Shown here piece after piece: positions 1 through 8,956 of a stretch of DNA of 64,000 nt. The notes under the pieces are model-generated. The model saw only the letters and a list, made by a program, of their open reading frames with translations, had not been told where the DNA came from and made no database searches. How positions within the stretch are numbered: position 1 is the first letter of the stretch; the number at the start of each line of letters is the position of its first letter. The DNA lies in the NCBI RefSeq assembly GCF_016907695.1, contig NZ_JAFBCK010000001.1:4452001-4516000 (forward strand). Direction: 5' to 3'. The stretch comes from Actinokineospora baliensis (GTDB lineage: Bacteria > Actinomycetota > Actinomycetes > Mycobacteriales > Pseudonocardiaceae). The translations under genes were made by a program, and so were the position numbers.

Positions 1-622
1 CTCTGCCCGCCACGACCAGGGTGGGCGCCTGGATCTCCGACAACCGGTCGCGAATGTCGAATGTGGACAACGCGTCGCAACACGCGGCATAGCCCGAGGA
101 GTCCACAGTGGTCAGATCCTCGACAAGTCGTGCGCCGAGCGGAGACCGCGCCGTCCCGGGGTCGGCGAACCACCGCGCCAAAGTCGGCTCCACAAGGGAC
201 GAAATGCCCTCGGTGCGCACGAAATCCGCTCGATCCCGCCACTGCTGCGCATCGCCGAATCGGGCTGCCGTGCACACCAACACCAAGCGGCCCAGCCGTT
301 CCGGTGCCAACAAAGCCAAAGTGGACCCGATGGCGCCGCTGATCGAGATACCAGCGTAGTCAAACCGGCTCCACCCCAACGAATCCGCCATCTGGAGCAC
401 CAGATGCGCCAGATCCTCCATAGTGGACCCGGCAGGAAGTGGCGGCGTGCCACCGTGTCCTGGCAGCTCGAACCGGGCGATCCGCCACCTCCGCGCCAAA
501 GCGGGCATCTGCGGGTCCCACACCGCCGACGTCGTACCCACCGACGGGCCCAGGATCAGCGGTGGCCCCTCGGCGGGGCCATCGAGCCGGTACCGCAGCG
601 ACAGGGGTTCAGCGGAAGTCAA
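1..622 (-). CDS. pcaD: 3-oxoadipate enol-lactonase, 3' end outside window
   Basis: Alpha/beta hydrolase that would open 3-oxoadipate enol-lactone to 3-oxoadipate in the cytoplasm. The visible protein starts near SLRYRLDG and contains the early LGPSVGTTSAVWD oxyanion region and a nucleophile elbow read as YAGISISGAIG. The usual G-x-S-x-G therefore has Ser in place of the second Gly, a small departure worth noting. It continues through LVVAGRE at the window edge, so the acid and His of the triad are not visible. No ATG or GTG fits upstream in this frame. A TTG at 622 overlaps the end of pcaG by 14 bases, with GAGGAG about 11 bases before it, so I chose it. Last visible gene of the overlapping pcaIJHGD series; identification rests on fold plus operon position. 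Confidence 0.85.
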   Translation of the reverse strand, partial: MTSAEPLSLRYRLDGPAEGPPLILGPSVGTTSAVWDPQMPALARRWRIARFELPGHGGTPPLPAGSTMEDLAHLVLQMADSLGWSRFDYAGISISGAIGSTLALLAPERLGRLVLVCTAARFGDAQQWRDRADFVRTEGISSLVEPTLARWFADPGTARSPLGARLVEDLTTVDSSGYAACCDALSTFDIRDRLSEIQAPTLVVAGR

Positions 623-1208
623 AGAACACCGTCTCCTCCTCGCCCTGCAGCCGGATGTCGAACCGGTACACACCAGCGCGTTCCCGCCGCGCGAGCAGCG
701 TCGCCAGCCGACTGTCGGGCAGGTCCGGGAACTGTGCCCGCAAGCCGTCGGCGTGCTCGGGCAGGTACACCCGGGTGTGCAGGTGGTGCAGCAGTCCGCG
801 GGCGAACACGGCGACCGCCAAGTACGGGACCGCGCCGGGCCGGTGCGGTCCGGGCGCGACGGTGCGCACAGCCCAGTGCCCGTCGGCGTCGGTCGGCACC
901 CGGCCGAAACCGGTGAACGCCGTGCCGTCGCGGCCGATCACCTCACCGGTCACCTGGTCGTGCCGCAGCGAACCGGGGGCGCCGGTGAGCGACCCGTCCC
1001 GGTCGGCCTGCCAGATCTCCACCAGCGCGTCCGGGATCGGGACCTCGGCGCCGTCGAACACCTGCCCGTGCACGGTGATCGGGTCGGGGTCGCCGTCCAC
1101 GGCGATGCGAGCGCCACCGGCGAAGGGCAGCGCGTACCCGAAGAACGGGCCCACGGTCTGCGCCGGGGTCGGTGGGAGCGAGTGGGAACGCGGTGCGGAA
1201 GGGGTCAT
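609..1208 (-). CDS. pcaG: Protocatechuate 3,4-dioxygenase alpha subunit
   Basis: Non-catalytic alpha subunit of the intradiol ring-cleaving enzyme that turns protocatechuate into 3-carboxy-cis,cis-muconate. The 199-residue protein starts MTPSAPRS and shows the family opening TPAQTVGPFFGYAL, the core DALVEIWQAD, and the end YRFDIRLQGEEETVFFDFR, typical of PcaG. It lacks the HIH iron-ligand motif seen in the neighbouring beta subunit, as expected. The ATG overlaps the pcaH stop as ATGA (1205-1208), implying translational coupling and equal subunit production. In-frame sequence extends upstream to 1478, but that stretch is antisense-like filler within pcaH, so the short start is preferred. Confidence 0.95.
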   Translation of the reverse strand: MTPSAPRSHSLPPTPAQTVGPFFGYALPFAGGARIAVDGDPDPITVHGQVFDGAEVPIPDALVEIWQADRDGSLTGAPGSLRHDQVTGEVIGRDGTAFTGFGRVPTDADGHWAVRTVAPGPHRPGAVPYLAVAVFARGLLHHLHTRVYLPEHADGLRAQFPDLPDSRLATLLARRERAGVYRFDIRLQGEEETVFFDFR

Positions 1209-1975
1209 CGATCCTCGAACAGCGTGCGGGATGGTCCACCCAGGACAATGTCCCAGCGGTACCCCAGTGTCCACTCGGGAAGCGACAGCTCGTGGTCGTA
1301 GACGGCCACCAGGCGGTCGCGCGCGGCCTGGTCGGTCACCGACCGCAGCACCGGGTCGTAGGGGAACAGCGGGTCGCCGGGGAAGTACATCTGGGTCACC
1401 ATGCGCTGGGTGAACGCGGTGCCGAACAGCGAGAAGTGGATGTGCGCGGGTCGCCACGCGTTGAGGTGGTTGCGCCACGGGTAGGCGCCGGGGCGGATCG
1501 TGGTGAAGGAGTACTCACCGTCGTCGTCGGTCAGGCAGCGGCCGGAGCCGGTGAAGTTCGGGTCCAGCGGCGCCGGGTGCTGGTCGAGGTCGTGGGCGTA
1601 GCGGCCTGCGGCGTTGGCCTGCCAGACCTCCACCAGCTGACCGGCCATCGGGCGCCCGGCGCGGTCGAGCACCCGGCCGGTGATGGTGATCCGCTGACCC
1701 GCCGGTTCCCCGGTCTTGCCCAGGGTGAGGTCGTTGTCCAGCGCCGACACGTCGGTCACGCCGAACACCGGCCCGGTCAGCTCCACCGCCTCGGGGTCCA
1801 CGACCGGCAGCGGGGCGTGCTTGGGGTGGCGCAGCGCGCTGCTGCGGTACGGCGGGTAGTCCCGGGTGGGGTGGTGCGGGTCCGGCGCCCCCACCCGGTC
1901 GGCGGCGGCCATCGCCGCGTCGATCTCCCGCTGGGTCGCGGCGTCCGGGATCGAAGTCCGCGGTGACCTGCTCAT
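1205..1975 (-). CDS. pcaH: Protocatechuate 3,4-dioxygenase beta subunit
   Basis: Catalytic beta subunit, 256 residues, binding the non-haem ferric iron that activates protocatechuate for O2 attack. The expected ligands are visible: Tyr in [10 protein letters not shown], Tyr in GAYPWRN, and the two His of [11 protein letters not shown]. The N-terminal [17 protein letters not shown] and the C-terminal [11 protein letters not shown] are also family hallmarks. The start ATG forms an ATGA overlap with the pcaJ stop (1972-1975), and the stop overlaps pcaG in the same way, so pcaJ-H-G are translated as a coupled block. Substrate specificity is inferred from the pca neighbours; catechol dioxygenases would not have the alpha/beta gene pair. 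Confidence 0.96.
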   Translation of the reverse strand: MSRSPRTSIPDAATQREIDAAMAAADRVGAPDPHHPTRDYPPYRSSALRHPKHAPLPVVDPEAVELTGPVFGVTDVSALDNDLTLGKTGEPAGQRITITGRVLDRAGRPMAGQLVEVWQANAAGRYAHDLDQHPAPLDPNFTGSGRCLTDDDGEYSFTTIRPGAYPWRNHLNAWRPAHIHFSLFGTAFTQRMVTQMYFPGDPLFPYDPVLRSVTDQAARDRLVAVYDHELSLPEWTLGYRWDIVLGGPSRTLFEDR

Positions 1976-2622
1976 CGGCGTGGCTCCCCTCGGCTCGTGC
2001 GCAGCTCGGCGCCGGTCTTGGCGGCTACCTCGGCCTCGGTGACCCCTGGCGCGAGCTCCACGAGCTCGACGGCTCCCGCGCCCACGTCCAGGACGGCCAG
2101 GTCGGTCACCACCCGGTGCACGCAGCCGCGCCCGGTCAGCGGCAGCGTGCACCGCCGCACGAGCTTGGGCGCGCCCTCCTTGGTGGTGTGCGTCATGATC
2201 ACGATCACCCGGCGCGCGCCGTGCACCAGGTCCATCGCCCCGCCGATGCCGGTGACCAGCTTGCCGGGCACCGCCCAGTTGGCCAGGTCGCCGTCGGCGG
2301 AGACCTGCATCGCGCCGAGCACGGCGGTGTCGATGTGCCCGCCGCGGATCATCCCGAACGACAGCGCGGAGTCGAAGTAGGCGGCGCCGGGCAGCACCGT
2401 GACGGTCTGCTTGCCCGCGTTGATCAGGTCCGGGTCGACCGCGTCCTCGGTCGGGAACGGCCCGGTGCCCAGGATCCCGTTCTCGGACTCGAGGGTGACC
2501 CGCACGCCGGGCGGCAGGTGCTCGGGGATCAGCGTCGGCAGCCCGATGCCGAGGTTCACGTACTCGCCGTCGCGCAGTTCGGCGGCGGCCCTGGCGGCCA
2601 TCTGGTCGCGGGTCCAGGCCAT
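1972..2622 (-). CDS. pcaJ: 3-oxoadipate CoA-transferase beta subunit
   Basis: Beta subunit of the class I CoA-transferase that moves CoA from succinyl-CoA to 3-oxoadipate, the penultimate step of the pathway. The 216-residue protein carries the catalytic glutamate in the signature LESENGILG, preceded by [13 protein letters not shown], and ends near [14 protein letters not shown]. Length and motifs match PcaJ/ScoB. Its ATG shares one base with the pcaI stop (TGATG at 2620-2624), so the two subunits are coupled. Succinyl-CoA:acetoacetate transferases look alike; the pca context decides the substrate. Confidence 0.93.
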   Translation of the reverse strand: MAWTRDQMAARAAAELRDGEYVNLGIGLPTLIPEHLPPGVRVTLESENGILGTGPFPTEDAVDPDLINAGKQTVTVLPGAAYFDSALSFGMIRGGHIDTAVLGAMQVSADGDLANWAVPGKLVTGIGGAMDLVHGARRVIVIMTHTTKEGAPKLVRRCTLPLTGRGCVHRVVTDLAVLDVGAGAVELVELAPGVTEAEVAAKTGAELRTSRGEPRR

Positions 2623-3386
2623 CAGTCGGCCCGCCCGCGCACGGTCCGGAACTCGATCTTCTTGTCGGCCGCCTGCTCCGGGGTCAGCTCGAGCACCCGC
2701 CGCACGAACACCCCTGGCAGGTGCACGTGGTCGGGGTCGATCTCGCCCGGCTCGACCAGCCGCTCGACCTCGGCGATGGTCACCCGCCCGGCCATCGCGG
2801 CCAGCGGGTTGAAGTTGCGCGCGGACTTGGCGAACACCAGGTTCCCGTGCCGGTCGCCGACCGCGGCCCGCACCAGCGCGAAGTCGGTGCGGATGCCGCG
2901 TTCCAGGACGTACTCGACGTCGTCGAACACCCGGGTCTCCTTGGCCGGGGAGGCCAGCGCGACCGTGCCGTCGGGGTGGTAGCGCCACGGCATGCCGCCC
3001 TCGGCGACCTGGGTGCCCACCCCCGCCGGGGTGAAGAACGCCGGGATGCCGTGCCCGCCGGAGCGCAGCCGTTCGGCCAGGGTGCCCTGCGGGATCAGCT
3101 CGACCTCCAGCTCACCGGCGAGGTACTGGCGGGCGAACTCGGCGTTCGCGCCGATGTAGGAACCGGTGACCCTGGCGATGCGCCCCGCGGCCAGCAGCAC
3201 GGCCAGCCCGGAGTCCATGGCGCCGCAGTTGTTGGAAACCACGTGCAGCCGGGCAACCCCGGCCGCGTGCAGCGCGTCGATGAGGGTGGTGGGTACTCCG
3301 CTGAGCCCGAACCCGCCGACGGCCAGGCTGGCGCCGTCGCCGACGTCGGCCACCGCCTCCTCGGCGCTGCCGATCACCTTGTCCAT
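2622..3386 (-). CDS. pcaI: 3-oxoadipate CoA-transferase alpha subunit
   Basis: Alpha subunit (254 residues from [15 protein letters not shown]) of 3-oxoadipate CoA-transferase. Family motifs are [15 protein letters not shown], the central [12 protein letters not shown], and [13 protein letters not shown]. First gene of the pca operon. An in-frame ATG at 3443 would add 19 residues, but that extension covers a clear palindrome (3410-3431) that looks like the operator, so the 3386 start is preferred. The 162 bases between this start and the end of the IclR gene should hold the operon promoter. Confidence 0.93.
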   Translation of the reverse strand: MDKVIGSAEEAVADVGDGASLAVGGFGLSGVPTTLIDALHAAGVARLHVVSNNCGAMDSGLAVLLAAGRIARVTGSYIGANAEFARQYLAGELEVELIPQGTLAERLRSGGHGIPAFFTPAGVGTQVAEGGMPWRYHPDGTVALASPAKETRVFDDVEYVLERGIRTDFALVRAAVGDRHGNLVFAKSARNFNPLAAMAGRVTIAEVERLVEPGEIDPDHVHLPGVFVRRVLELTPEQAADKKIEFRTVRGRAD

Positions 3387-3409
3387 GCGCCGCCCGCCCG
3401 GTCGTTCGC

Positions 3410-3431
3410 CTGGTGAACTTGTCTTCACCAG
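3410..3431. promoter_or_regulatory. Probable IclR-type operator upstream of pcaI
   Basis: Perfect inverted repeat CTGGTGAA-6 nt-TTCACCAG, 24 bases before the chosen pcaI start and between the regulator gene and its likely target operon. Size and symmetry suit a dimeric IclR regulator. No other copy was seen in the window. Confidence 0.5.
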
Positions 3432-3548
3432 TGTTGGCGACATCGAGTGTCCGGCCAGCCTGGCGGACCTGTCAACCGGACCGGAAGCTTGGCCCGGCGC
3501 GGGTGGGCTGCTCGGTCGAGGCGGCCGGGCCCGTTCAGCCGCCCCTAG

Positions 3549-5204
3549 TCACACCTTCGGCACCGGGGCGAAGCGCTGCGTCACGTGCAGGTCCGCCTCG
3601 ATCGCGGCGGCCGCGGCGCGCAGCCGGGGGAGCACCTCGACGACGCATTCCGCGCTCGTGCGGCGTTCGCTGTGCATCGCGACGTTCACCGCCGCGACCA
3701 CCGCGCCCGCCCGGTCGCGCACCGGCACCGCGATCGAGCGCACCCCGACCTCCAACTCCTCGTCGACGATCGCGTACCCGTCCCCGCGCACCTGGTCGAG
3801 CGCGTCGACGAGCCCGGCCCGGCTGGTGATGGTGCGCGGGGTGAGCGGGTGCGGCTCCAGACGGTCCAACCGCGCGCGCAGTTCGGCGGGCGCGAGGCTG
3901 GCCAGCAGGACCCGGCCCATCCCGGTCGCGTACGCCGGGAACCGGGTGCCGAGGGTGATCTCGATGTCCATGATCCGCCGGGTCGCGGCCCTGGCGACGT
4001 ACTGGATGTCGCGGTCGTCGTCGGCGGCCACCGCCAGCGACGACGAGTCCCGCACCTGCGCGGCCAGCGCCTCCAGGTGCGGGGTGGCGATCCTGGCCAG
4101 GGTGGTGGCCGCCAGCACCGGCACCCCCAGCCCCAGCACGCGCGGGGTCGGGCGGAAGCGGCCCGCCTCGGTGCTCATGTACCCGAGGTGGACGAGCGTG
4201 ATCAGGGCCCGCCGCGCGGTCGCCCTGGCGAGCCCGGTGGCGCCCGCGACGGCGCTCAAGCCCAGCTCCGGCCGATCCGCGCCGAACGCGGTCAGCACGG
4301 TCAGTCCTCTCGCGAGGGATTCGATGAATTCCCGGCCGAGTTCCTGCTTGGACGCACCGGTCCACGCCGCCAGGCCTATCGCCGGGTCGCCGGGGTCCGC
4401 GAGCGGGTGGTCGTTCGCGAGCTCGTGCTCCATCGCCGCGACCGCGGTCCGCAGGCAGGACAACAGGTGCTCCCGCAACGACTCCGCGCTGTGCCGACTG
4501 GTGTGGCTGGACACGCTCGCGACACACGCGACTGTCCCGTCCGGTCGCCGCACCGGGACCGCGAGCGCGACCAGGCCGCGCTCGATGAACTGGTCGTCGA
4601 GCGCCCACCCGCGCTCGGCGGCCATCTCGACCTGCACCGGGAAGTCGGGGATGGGGCCCTGCCTCGGGCTGACCGCGGGAAAGCCCTGGTCGTGGGGGTC
4701 CGCGGCGCGGCGCGCCCGCCACCGCGCCCAGTCCACTCCGGTCCACCCGGTGGCCACGACCGCGCCCGCGGCGGTGCGCTCCGCGGGGAGCAGGTCGCCG
4801 ATGCCGAAGGTCAGGGAGACGGCCCGGCGCCGGGTGGCGTGCTGGATGAAGCGGACGCCGTCCCCGTCGCCGACGGCCAGGGACACCGACTCGTCGAGCT
4901 CCTCTGCCAACCGCAGCACCGTGGGGCCCAGGCGATCCGGCAGGCCCAACGCCGCGAGGTAGGCGTTGCCCAGTTCGAGCAGCCGCGGCGCCAGGGTGAC
5001 CTCGCGGCGGTCCACCCGCAGGTAGCCCATCCGGGCCAACGTCGCCACCACCCGGTCCACCGTCGACCTGGCCAGGCCGCTGGCCCGCTGCAGTTCGCTC
5101 TGGCTCAGCGAACCACCCGCGTCGGTCAGCAGCCGGGTCACCAGCAGCCCCCTGGTCAGGGGCGCGACGGCCTCCACCGGGGTGTCGGTCTCGTCGGGTG
5201 GCAT
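3549..5204 (-). CDS. Double-length IclR-family regulator (two IclR modules in one chain)
   Basis: 551-residue protein made of two consecutive IclR units. The first winged helix includes TRGLLVTRLLTDAG and GLARSTVDRVVATLARMGYL, followed by an effector domain (to about residue 235). A second helix-turn-helix (GLARATARRALITLVHLGYM) and effector domain follow to the end. Normal IclR proteins are about 250 residues, so this is a true tandem fusion and not a frameshift artefact. It probably governs pcaIJHGD by sensing protocatechuate or 3-oxoadipate, in the manner of PcaR/PcaU; that is inferred from position and orientation (same strand, immediately upstream). The start at 5204 has a good GGAGAG ribosome site and leaves the 5218-5234 palindrome untranslated. 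In-frame sequence runs on to 5318 but would cover it. Confidence 0.9.
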   Translation of the reverse strand: MPPDETDTPVEAVAPLTRGLLVTRLLTDAGGSLSQSELQRASGLARSTVDRVVATLARMGYLRVDRREVTLAPRLLELGNAYLAALGLPDRLGPTVLRLAEELDESVSLAVGDGDGVRFIQHATRRRAVSLTFGIGDLLPAERTAAGAVVATGWTGVDWARWRARRAADPHDQGFPAVSPRQGPIPDFPVQVEMAAERGWALDDQFIERGLVALAVPVRRPDGTVACVASVSSHTSRHSAESLREHLLSCLRTAVAAMEHELANDHPLADPGDPAIGLAAWTGASKQELGREFIESLARGLTVLTAFGADRPELGLSAVAGATGLARATARRALITLVHLGYMSTEAGRFRPTPRVLGLGVPVLAATTLARIATPHLEALAAQVRDSSSLAVAADDDRDIQYVARAATRRIMDIEITLGTRFPAYATGMGRVLLASLAPAELRARLDRLEPHPLTPRTITSRAGLVDALDQVRGDGYAIVDEELEVGVRSIAVPVRDRAGAVVAAVNVAMHSERRTSAECVVEVLPRLRAAAAAIEADLHVTQRFAPVPKV

Positions 5205-5217
5205 CTGCTCTCCGTAG

Positions 5218-5234
5218 TGGTCAGCGCTAGACCA
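5218..5234. promoter_or_regulatory. Palindrome in the IclR/deacetylase divergent region
   Basis: TGGTC-AGCGCTA-GACCA lies 14 bases before the IclR start in the 156-base divergent gap. Its position suggests autoregulation of the IclR gene. It does not resemble the pcaI-side palindrome, so a shared protein is not evident. Confidence 0.35.
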
Positions 5235-5360
5235 TAAACGACCGTGGGTGGCCCCTGCCCAGTGTGCTCCTGCTCGCCTGCCGGGCGGTCCCGTTCGACG
5301 ACCCACATACAAGATCATCTAATGGTGGTCCTGCTCGGTCGGCCGCGCATAGGGTGCGCC

Positions 5361-6203
5361 ATGCTCAAGCGCCTCGTCCTCACCACGGCCGCCCTGCTGC
5401 TGGCCGTGGCCACCCCCGCGGCGGCCGCGCCCACCTCCGAGATCGTCTACACCACCAGGACCAGCGGCCAGGTCCTGGCGCTCACCTTCGACGACGGCCC
5501 GTCGCCGGAGTGGACGCCCCGGGTCCTGGACCTGTTGCGGGAGACCAAGACCCGCGCCGTGTTCTGCCTCGTCGGCTCCGAGGTGGTGAAGTACCCCGAC
5601 CTGGTCAAGCGCATCGTCGCCGACGGCCACCCGGTGTGCAACCACACCTACGGCCACGAGAACCTGGCCACCCTCACCCCAGAGCAGGTCCGCGCCAACC
5701 TGGTCGCCACCAACGCCGCCATCCGCCAGGCCGCGGGCAACCCCACCCTGCCCATCCCGTACTTCCGCGCCCCCTTCGGCATCTTCGCCGCCCCCATCAC
5801 CGACATCGCCGCGTCCCTGTCCCACACCTCCCTGGCCTGGACCGTCGACCCCCAGGACTGGGACGGCTCACCCGCGCCGGTCCTGGTCCAACGCCTCACC
5901 GCCCAGGCCTACCCCACCGCCATCCTCCTCTCCCACGACGGCGGCGGCGACCGTTCCGCCACCGTGGCGGCCTACCAAGACCTCATCCCCCGCTGGAAAA
6001 CCGCCGGCTACACCTTCGACCTCCCCGCCACCACCGGCGGTAGCCCCACCCCCTGCACCGCCCCCACCTGGAACCGCAACACCACCTACTTAGTTGGCAC
6101 CCGAGTAACTCAGGACGGCAAGCTCTACCAAGCCAACTGGTGGACCCGCCTGGAACGCCCCTCCGCCGCACCGTGGACGTGGACCCCCCTCGGCCCCTGC
6201 TGA
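5361..6203 (+). CDS. Secreted polysaccharide deacetylase (NodB) with C-terminal carbohydrate-binding module
   Basis: 280-residue exported enzyme. A Sec signal (MLKRLVLTTAALLLAV...AAAAP) is followed by a NodB domain with the metal-binding pair in LALTFDDGPSPEWTP, the second metal motif HTYGH, and RAPFG. This is the zinc-dependent carbohydrate esterase family 4 arrangement, acting on N-acetylated glycans such as chitin oligomers, xylan or peptidoglycan. The last 50 residues (APTWNRNTTYLVGTRVTQDG, WWTRLERP) resemble the chitin-binding family 5/12 module, favouring chitin as substrate. Single gene; a strong terminator follows 12 bases after the stop. Confidence 0.9.
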   Translation: MLKRLVLTTAALLLAVATPAAAAPTSEIVYTTRTSGQVLALTFDDGPSPEWTPRVLDLLRETKTRAVFCLVGSEVVKYPDLVKRIVADGHPVCNHTYGHENLATLTPEQVRANLVATNAAIRQAAGNPTLPIPYFRAPFGIFAAPITDIAASLSHTSLAWTVDPQDWDGSPAPVLVQRLTAQAYPTAILLSHDGGGDRSATVAAYQDLIPRWKTAGYTFDLPATTGGSPTPCTAPTWNRNTTYLVGTRVTQDGKLYQANWWTRLERPSAAPWTWTPLGPC

Positions 6204-6215
6204 TCTCTCGTCGTT

Positions 6216-6249
6216 GAGTCCGGCCTCTTGGCAGAGGCCGGACTCTTTT
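6216..6249 (+). terminator. Rho-independent terminator of the deacetylase gene
   Basis: Perfect 12-bp stem GAGTCCGGCCTC / GAGGCCGGACTC with a six-base loop and a TTTTC tail, starting 12 bases after the stop codon. Confidence 0.92.
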
Positions 6250-6399
6250 CTTTGATGGCTGCTATCCGGGTCTCGCGGTTCACTATGTGGTATCTAGATA
6301 ATGGGCTTTGGGGTGGGGAAGGTTGGGGGAAGCCGGTTGGGCGAGCAGAAGCTGTATCCCGCACCCCGCCGAGACGTCCGGACTTTCGCGCATTGATGA

Positions 6400-6427
6400 C
6401 CACTGGACACTCGGAACCTCCGGTGCC
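6400..6427 (+). repeat. Solo copy of the 28-base head of the intergenic element
   Basis: Starts CCACTGGACACTCGGAACCT and ends GGTGCC. It matches the first 28 bases of the three full elements at 6462, 45783 and 46061 but is not followed by the hairpin. It looks like a truncated or founder copy 62 bases upstream of the complete one. Confidence 0.75.
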
Positions 6428-6461
6428 AAAGCAACCACCCGACCCCGCCCACCCAACCCAG

Positions 6462-6693
6462 CCACTGGACACTCGGAACCCGAGGTGCCAGATGCTCGAT
6501 GGGGCGGACTTGTTTTGCGTGGGGTGGCGGCAGTCGTAGCGTTCTGCGCGGACAGGGCCACGCTTTTCGGCCCCAGCTTTGCGGTCCTGCCACGACTGGC
6601 GCAGGGGCCCCACGCAAAACAAGTCCGCCCCATCGAGCACCCCCACCCACCACGGACCCGATGCAATGCCGCAGGCGAGCCGACGACGAAGCC
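6462..6693. repeat. Intergenic hairpin element, copy A
   Basis: 232-bp element. It has a 31-base head, a perfect 32/32 inverted repeat (6493-6524 with 6608-6639, beginning TGCTCGATGGGGCGG), a partly self-complementary centre (GGCAGTCGT facing ACGACTGGC), and a conserved tail (CACGGACC...GGCGAGCCGAC...GAAGCC). A further stray arm fragment (CGCCCCATCGAGC) lies at about 6696-6708, just before the next gene's stop. It sits between convergent genes (deacetylase and BTAD regulator). No transposase is present. The remaining part of the 6204-6713 gap holds only the terminator and the solo head. Confidence 0.88.
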
Positions 6694-6713
6694 GCCGCCC
6701 CATCGAGCCCCAC

Positions 6714-7490
6714 TCACATCGCGGACCGAGCCGCAAGATCCCGAAGCGACGAGCCAGACACCACCCGGTGCAACGCGTCCCGCAACACCGGTCCCGGCTC
6801 CAACCCGTACTCACCCACCAACCGCGCCCGAATCGTGTTCAGCACAGCCACCGCCTCCGCCCGCCTCCCGCACATGGTCAGCAACCGCCCCCAACTCGCG
6901 TACACCGCCTCATCCATCGGCCTCTCCAACGCCAACGCCGCCAACGCAGGCACCGCCACCACATGCCGTCCCGAATCAATCGCCGCATCAGCCAAAGCGC
7001 ACGCCGCCGCTGTCCGGGTGAGGTCCCATCCCGCTGTAGCAGGGAAATCTGCGGCGACCGGATGAGCATCCAGCACCGGCCCCCGCCACAACGCCAACGC
7101 GGCAGCCAACTTGCGCAGCCGCACACTAAGCGGCGCACCAGGATCCAAGCCCAGCGCCGCCAGGCTCTCGAACTGACCAGCGTCCAACGTCCACGGCCCC
7201 AGTTCCAACCGGTACGAGTCGTCGTCGCGGCCTATTCGGGCGCCGGGGAACTCGGTGCGGAGCCAGGCGCGGAGGCGGGAGATGGCCACGTGCACCGACT
7301 TCATGCCCGACGGGGGTGCCGAGTCGGGCCAGGCGAGGGTGAGCAGGTGTCGGCCGGGGACGGCGCGGCGGGCTATCAGCAGGGCCATCAGGACGACCCG
7401 TTGGACGCCTGCCGGGGTGGGGCGGTCGAGGCCGAGGCGGTGGGCGCGGAGCGGGCCGAGGACGTCGAACCCGCCGCTGTCGTCGGGCAC
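6714..7490 (-). CDS. BTAD-domain (SARP-like) transcriptional regulator
   Basis: 258-residue protein with an OmpR-type winged helix at the N-terminus (FDVLGPLRAHRL...GMKSVHVAISRLRAWL) and a bacterial transcriptional activation domain made of TPR-like helices (KLAAALALWRGPVLDA ... EAVAVLNTIRARLVGEYGLEPG). This is the minimal SARP layout, as in regulators of antibiotic clusters, but no biosynthetic genes are adjacent, so the target is unknown. Start chosen at the GTG at 7490 because GGGAGG stands four bases before it; in-frame sequence upstream is non-coding-like and overlaps a terminator. The stop lies next to a fragment of the hairpin element. Confidence 0.82.
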   Translation of the reverse strand: MPDDSGGFDVLGPLRAHRLGLDRPTPAGVQRVVLMALLIARRAVPGRHLLTLAWPDSAPPSGMKSVHVAISRLRAWLRTEFPGARIGRDDDSYRLELGPWTLDAGQFESLAALGLDPGAPLSVRLRKLAAALALWRGPVLDAHPVAADFPATAGWDLTRTAAACALADAAIDSGRHVVAVPALAALALERPMDEAVYASWGRLLTMCGRRAEAVAVLNTIRARLVGEYGLEPGPVLRDALHRVVSGSSLRDLAARSAM

Positions 7491-7586
7491 CTGGCCTCCC
7501 GTTGTCGGTGATGGGCCACCACCGACTATGCCACTGTCCACACGCACCGTGGGGTGATGGCCCGGTGCGGCCAACCGTGTCCGGCG

Positions 7587-7628
7587 GGTCGGCTGACCGC
7601 CCTGGATGGAGCAGGCGGTCAGCCGACC
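7587..7628 (-). terminator. Terminator of the propeller-protein gene
   Basis: Perfect 15-bp inverted repeat (GGTCGGCTGACCGCC and its complement) around a 12-base loop, 11 bases beyond the stop of the leftward gene ending at 7639. No clear T-run, as is common in GC-rich actinobacteria. Confidence 0.75.
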
Positions 7629-7638
7629 GGGCACCGGA

Positions 7639-8754
7639 TCAGTCGGTGATGGTGAACCGTGCGTACGCGCCGTCGGGTTCGCGCTGCGCGGCCGACCAGA
7701 TCTGGCGGTCGGTTCCGACGCCGAAGACCTGGAGTCGGCCGTCGACGTTGACGCCGACGGCGGCGCCGCCGGTGAAGCGGCCGCCGAGGGAGCTCGGGGT
7801 GCCGAACGAACCGGTGCCCGCCGACGTTTCCACGACGGTCCAGAAGGCGTTGTCGGCGCCGCGACCGAAGACACTGATGCGGCCGTCGGCCTGCCTGCTG
7901 GTGGCGAACTGGTCCGCGGTCCAGCTGCCGCCGAGGTAGGTGTAGCTGCCATAGGCGCCGCTGGGTTCGAGCTGCGGCAACGTGTACAGCGCGTTGTCGA
8001 GTCCGCGGACGAACAGGTGCACCAAACCGTCCACGCCGCGCTGGGCGACTGGGGGCGTGTTGATGGCGCCACCGAGGTAGACGTAGTCGGCCTCCCAGGC
8101 GCCGGACGCCTCGGCCTGCGTCTTCACGTAGACAGCGTCACCGCCGCCGCGGACGAAGGCGACCAAGCGGCCGTCGGACTGGGCGACGATGGCGGGGGAG
8201 CCGATGATGCCGCCGCCGAGGTCGGCCCAGCTGCCGGTCGGGCTGCTCGGGCCGTCCTGCTTCCAGGTCCACAGCGACCCGAGCGTCCCGCGCACCAGCA
8301 CCGACAGCGACCCGTCGGCGTTGCGGCCCGCGGCCGGGTCGTCGGTGAGGCTGCCGCCGATGCGCACCCACGGACCGAACGTGCCCGCGTCGGTCTGGGT
8401 GCGCCACCACAGCGCGTTGTCGGTGCCGCGGGCGAACACCACCAGGTGCCCGTCCGCGTCGCGCTCGACGACGGGTTTGCCGCCGAGCTGCCCGGTGCCG
8501 ATGTTGCGCCAACCGTTCCAGCCGACCCCGGGCACCGCCTGGGTGTCGTACCACAACGACCGGTCCGCACCTCTGGCGAAGGCGACCAGCCTGCCGTCGA
8601 CATCACGCCCCACCGCGGGGCTCAGCGTGGCGACCGGCCCGAACGTGACGTCGTTGGGCTTGTTCTGGCCCGCCCCCGCGGACCCGGCCACCCCCACAGC
8701 GACCGTGGCGGCCGCGACCCCGGTGATCAACGCCCGACGCAGCAACGTGCGCAT
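7639..8754 (-). CDS. Secreted seven-bladed beta-propeller protein (PLL lectin-like)
   Basis: 371 residues. The Sec signal MRTLLRRALITGVAAATVAV...AGA is followed by seven repeats of about 48 residues, each with a core like DGRLVAFARGADRSLWY. The seven cores read DGRLVAF, DGHLVVF, DGSLSVL, DGRLVAF, DGLVHLF, DGRISVF and DGRLQVF. Seven blades match the Photorhabdus-lectin-like propeller, which binds fucose or O-methylated sugars. Actinobacteria often carry this domain fused to hydrolases; here it stands alone, so it may be a soluble lectin. GGAGGA precedes the start by 9 bases. Carbohydrate binding is inferred from the family only. Confidence 0.8.
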   Translation of the reverse strand: MRTLLRRALITGVAAATVAVGVAGSAGAGQNKPNDVTFGPVATLSPAVGRDVDGRLVAFARGADRSLWYDTQAVPGVGWNGWRNIGTGQLGGKPVVERDADGHLVVFARGTDNALWWRTQTDAGTFGPWVRIGGSLTDDPAAGRNADGSLSVLVRGTLGSLWTWKQDGPSSPTGSWADLGGGIIGSPAIVAQSDGRLVAFVRGGGDAVYVKTQAEASGAWEADYVYLGGAINTPPVAQRGVDGLVHLFVRGLDNALYTLPQLEPSGAYGSYTYLGGSWTADQFATSRQADGRISVFGRGADNAFWTVVETSAGTGSFGTPSSLGGRFTGGAAVGVNVDGRLQVFGVGTDRQIWSAAQREPDGAYARFTITD

Positions 8755-8956
8755 CGTGGTTCCTCCCGCCCGCTCCCCGAGGGGGCATGACCTGCCCGCC
8801 ACTGGCCGGGGAGCGTTGACGAGCCGATGCTGGCGTCGCCCGGTTGCCCGGTGCTTGCCGCGCGCTTGCCCGGCGCTGATGCCGTTGCGGGACAACCTGT
8901 TCGTGGTCCCGCCGGTCACCGCCCGTGCACCGGACGGCGGCTGTTCGGGTGTCGCG

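Noticed and set aside
3387..3443. N-terminal extension of pcaI from an ATG at 3443
   Set aside because: It would translate across a perfect palindrome and give a tail absent from typical PcaI; the 3386 start fits the family.
6462..6693. Insertion sequence
   Set aside because: Inverted repeats are present, but the unit is only 233 bp, has no transposase and no target duplication visible; treated as a hairpin element.
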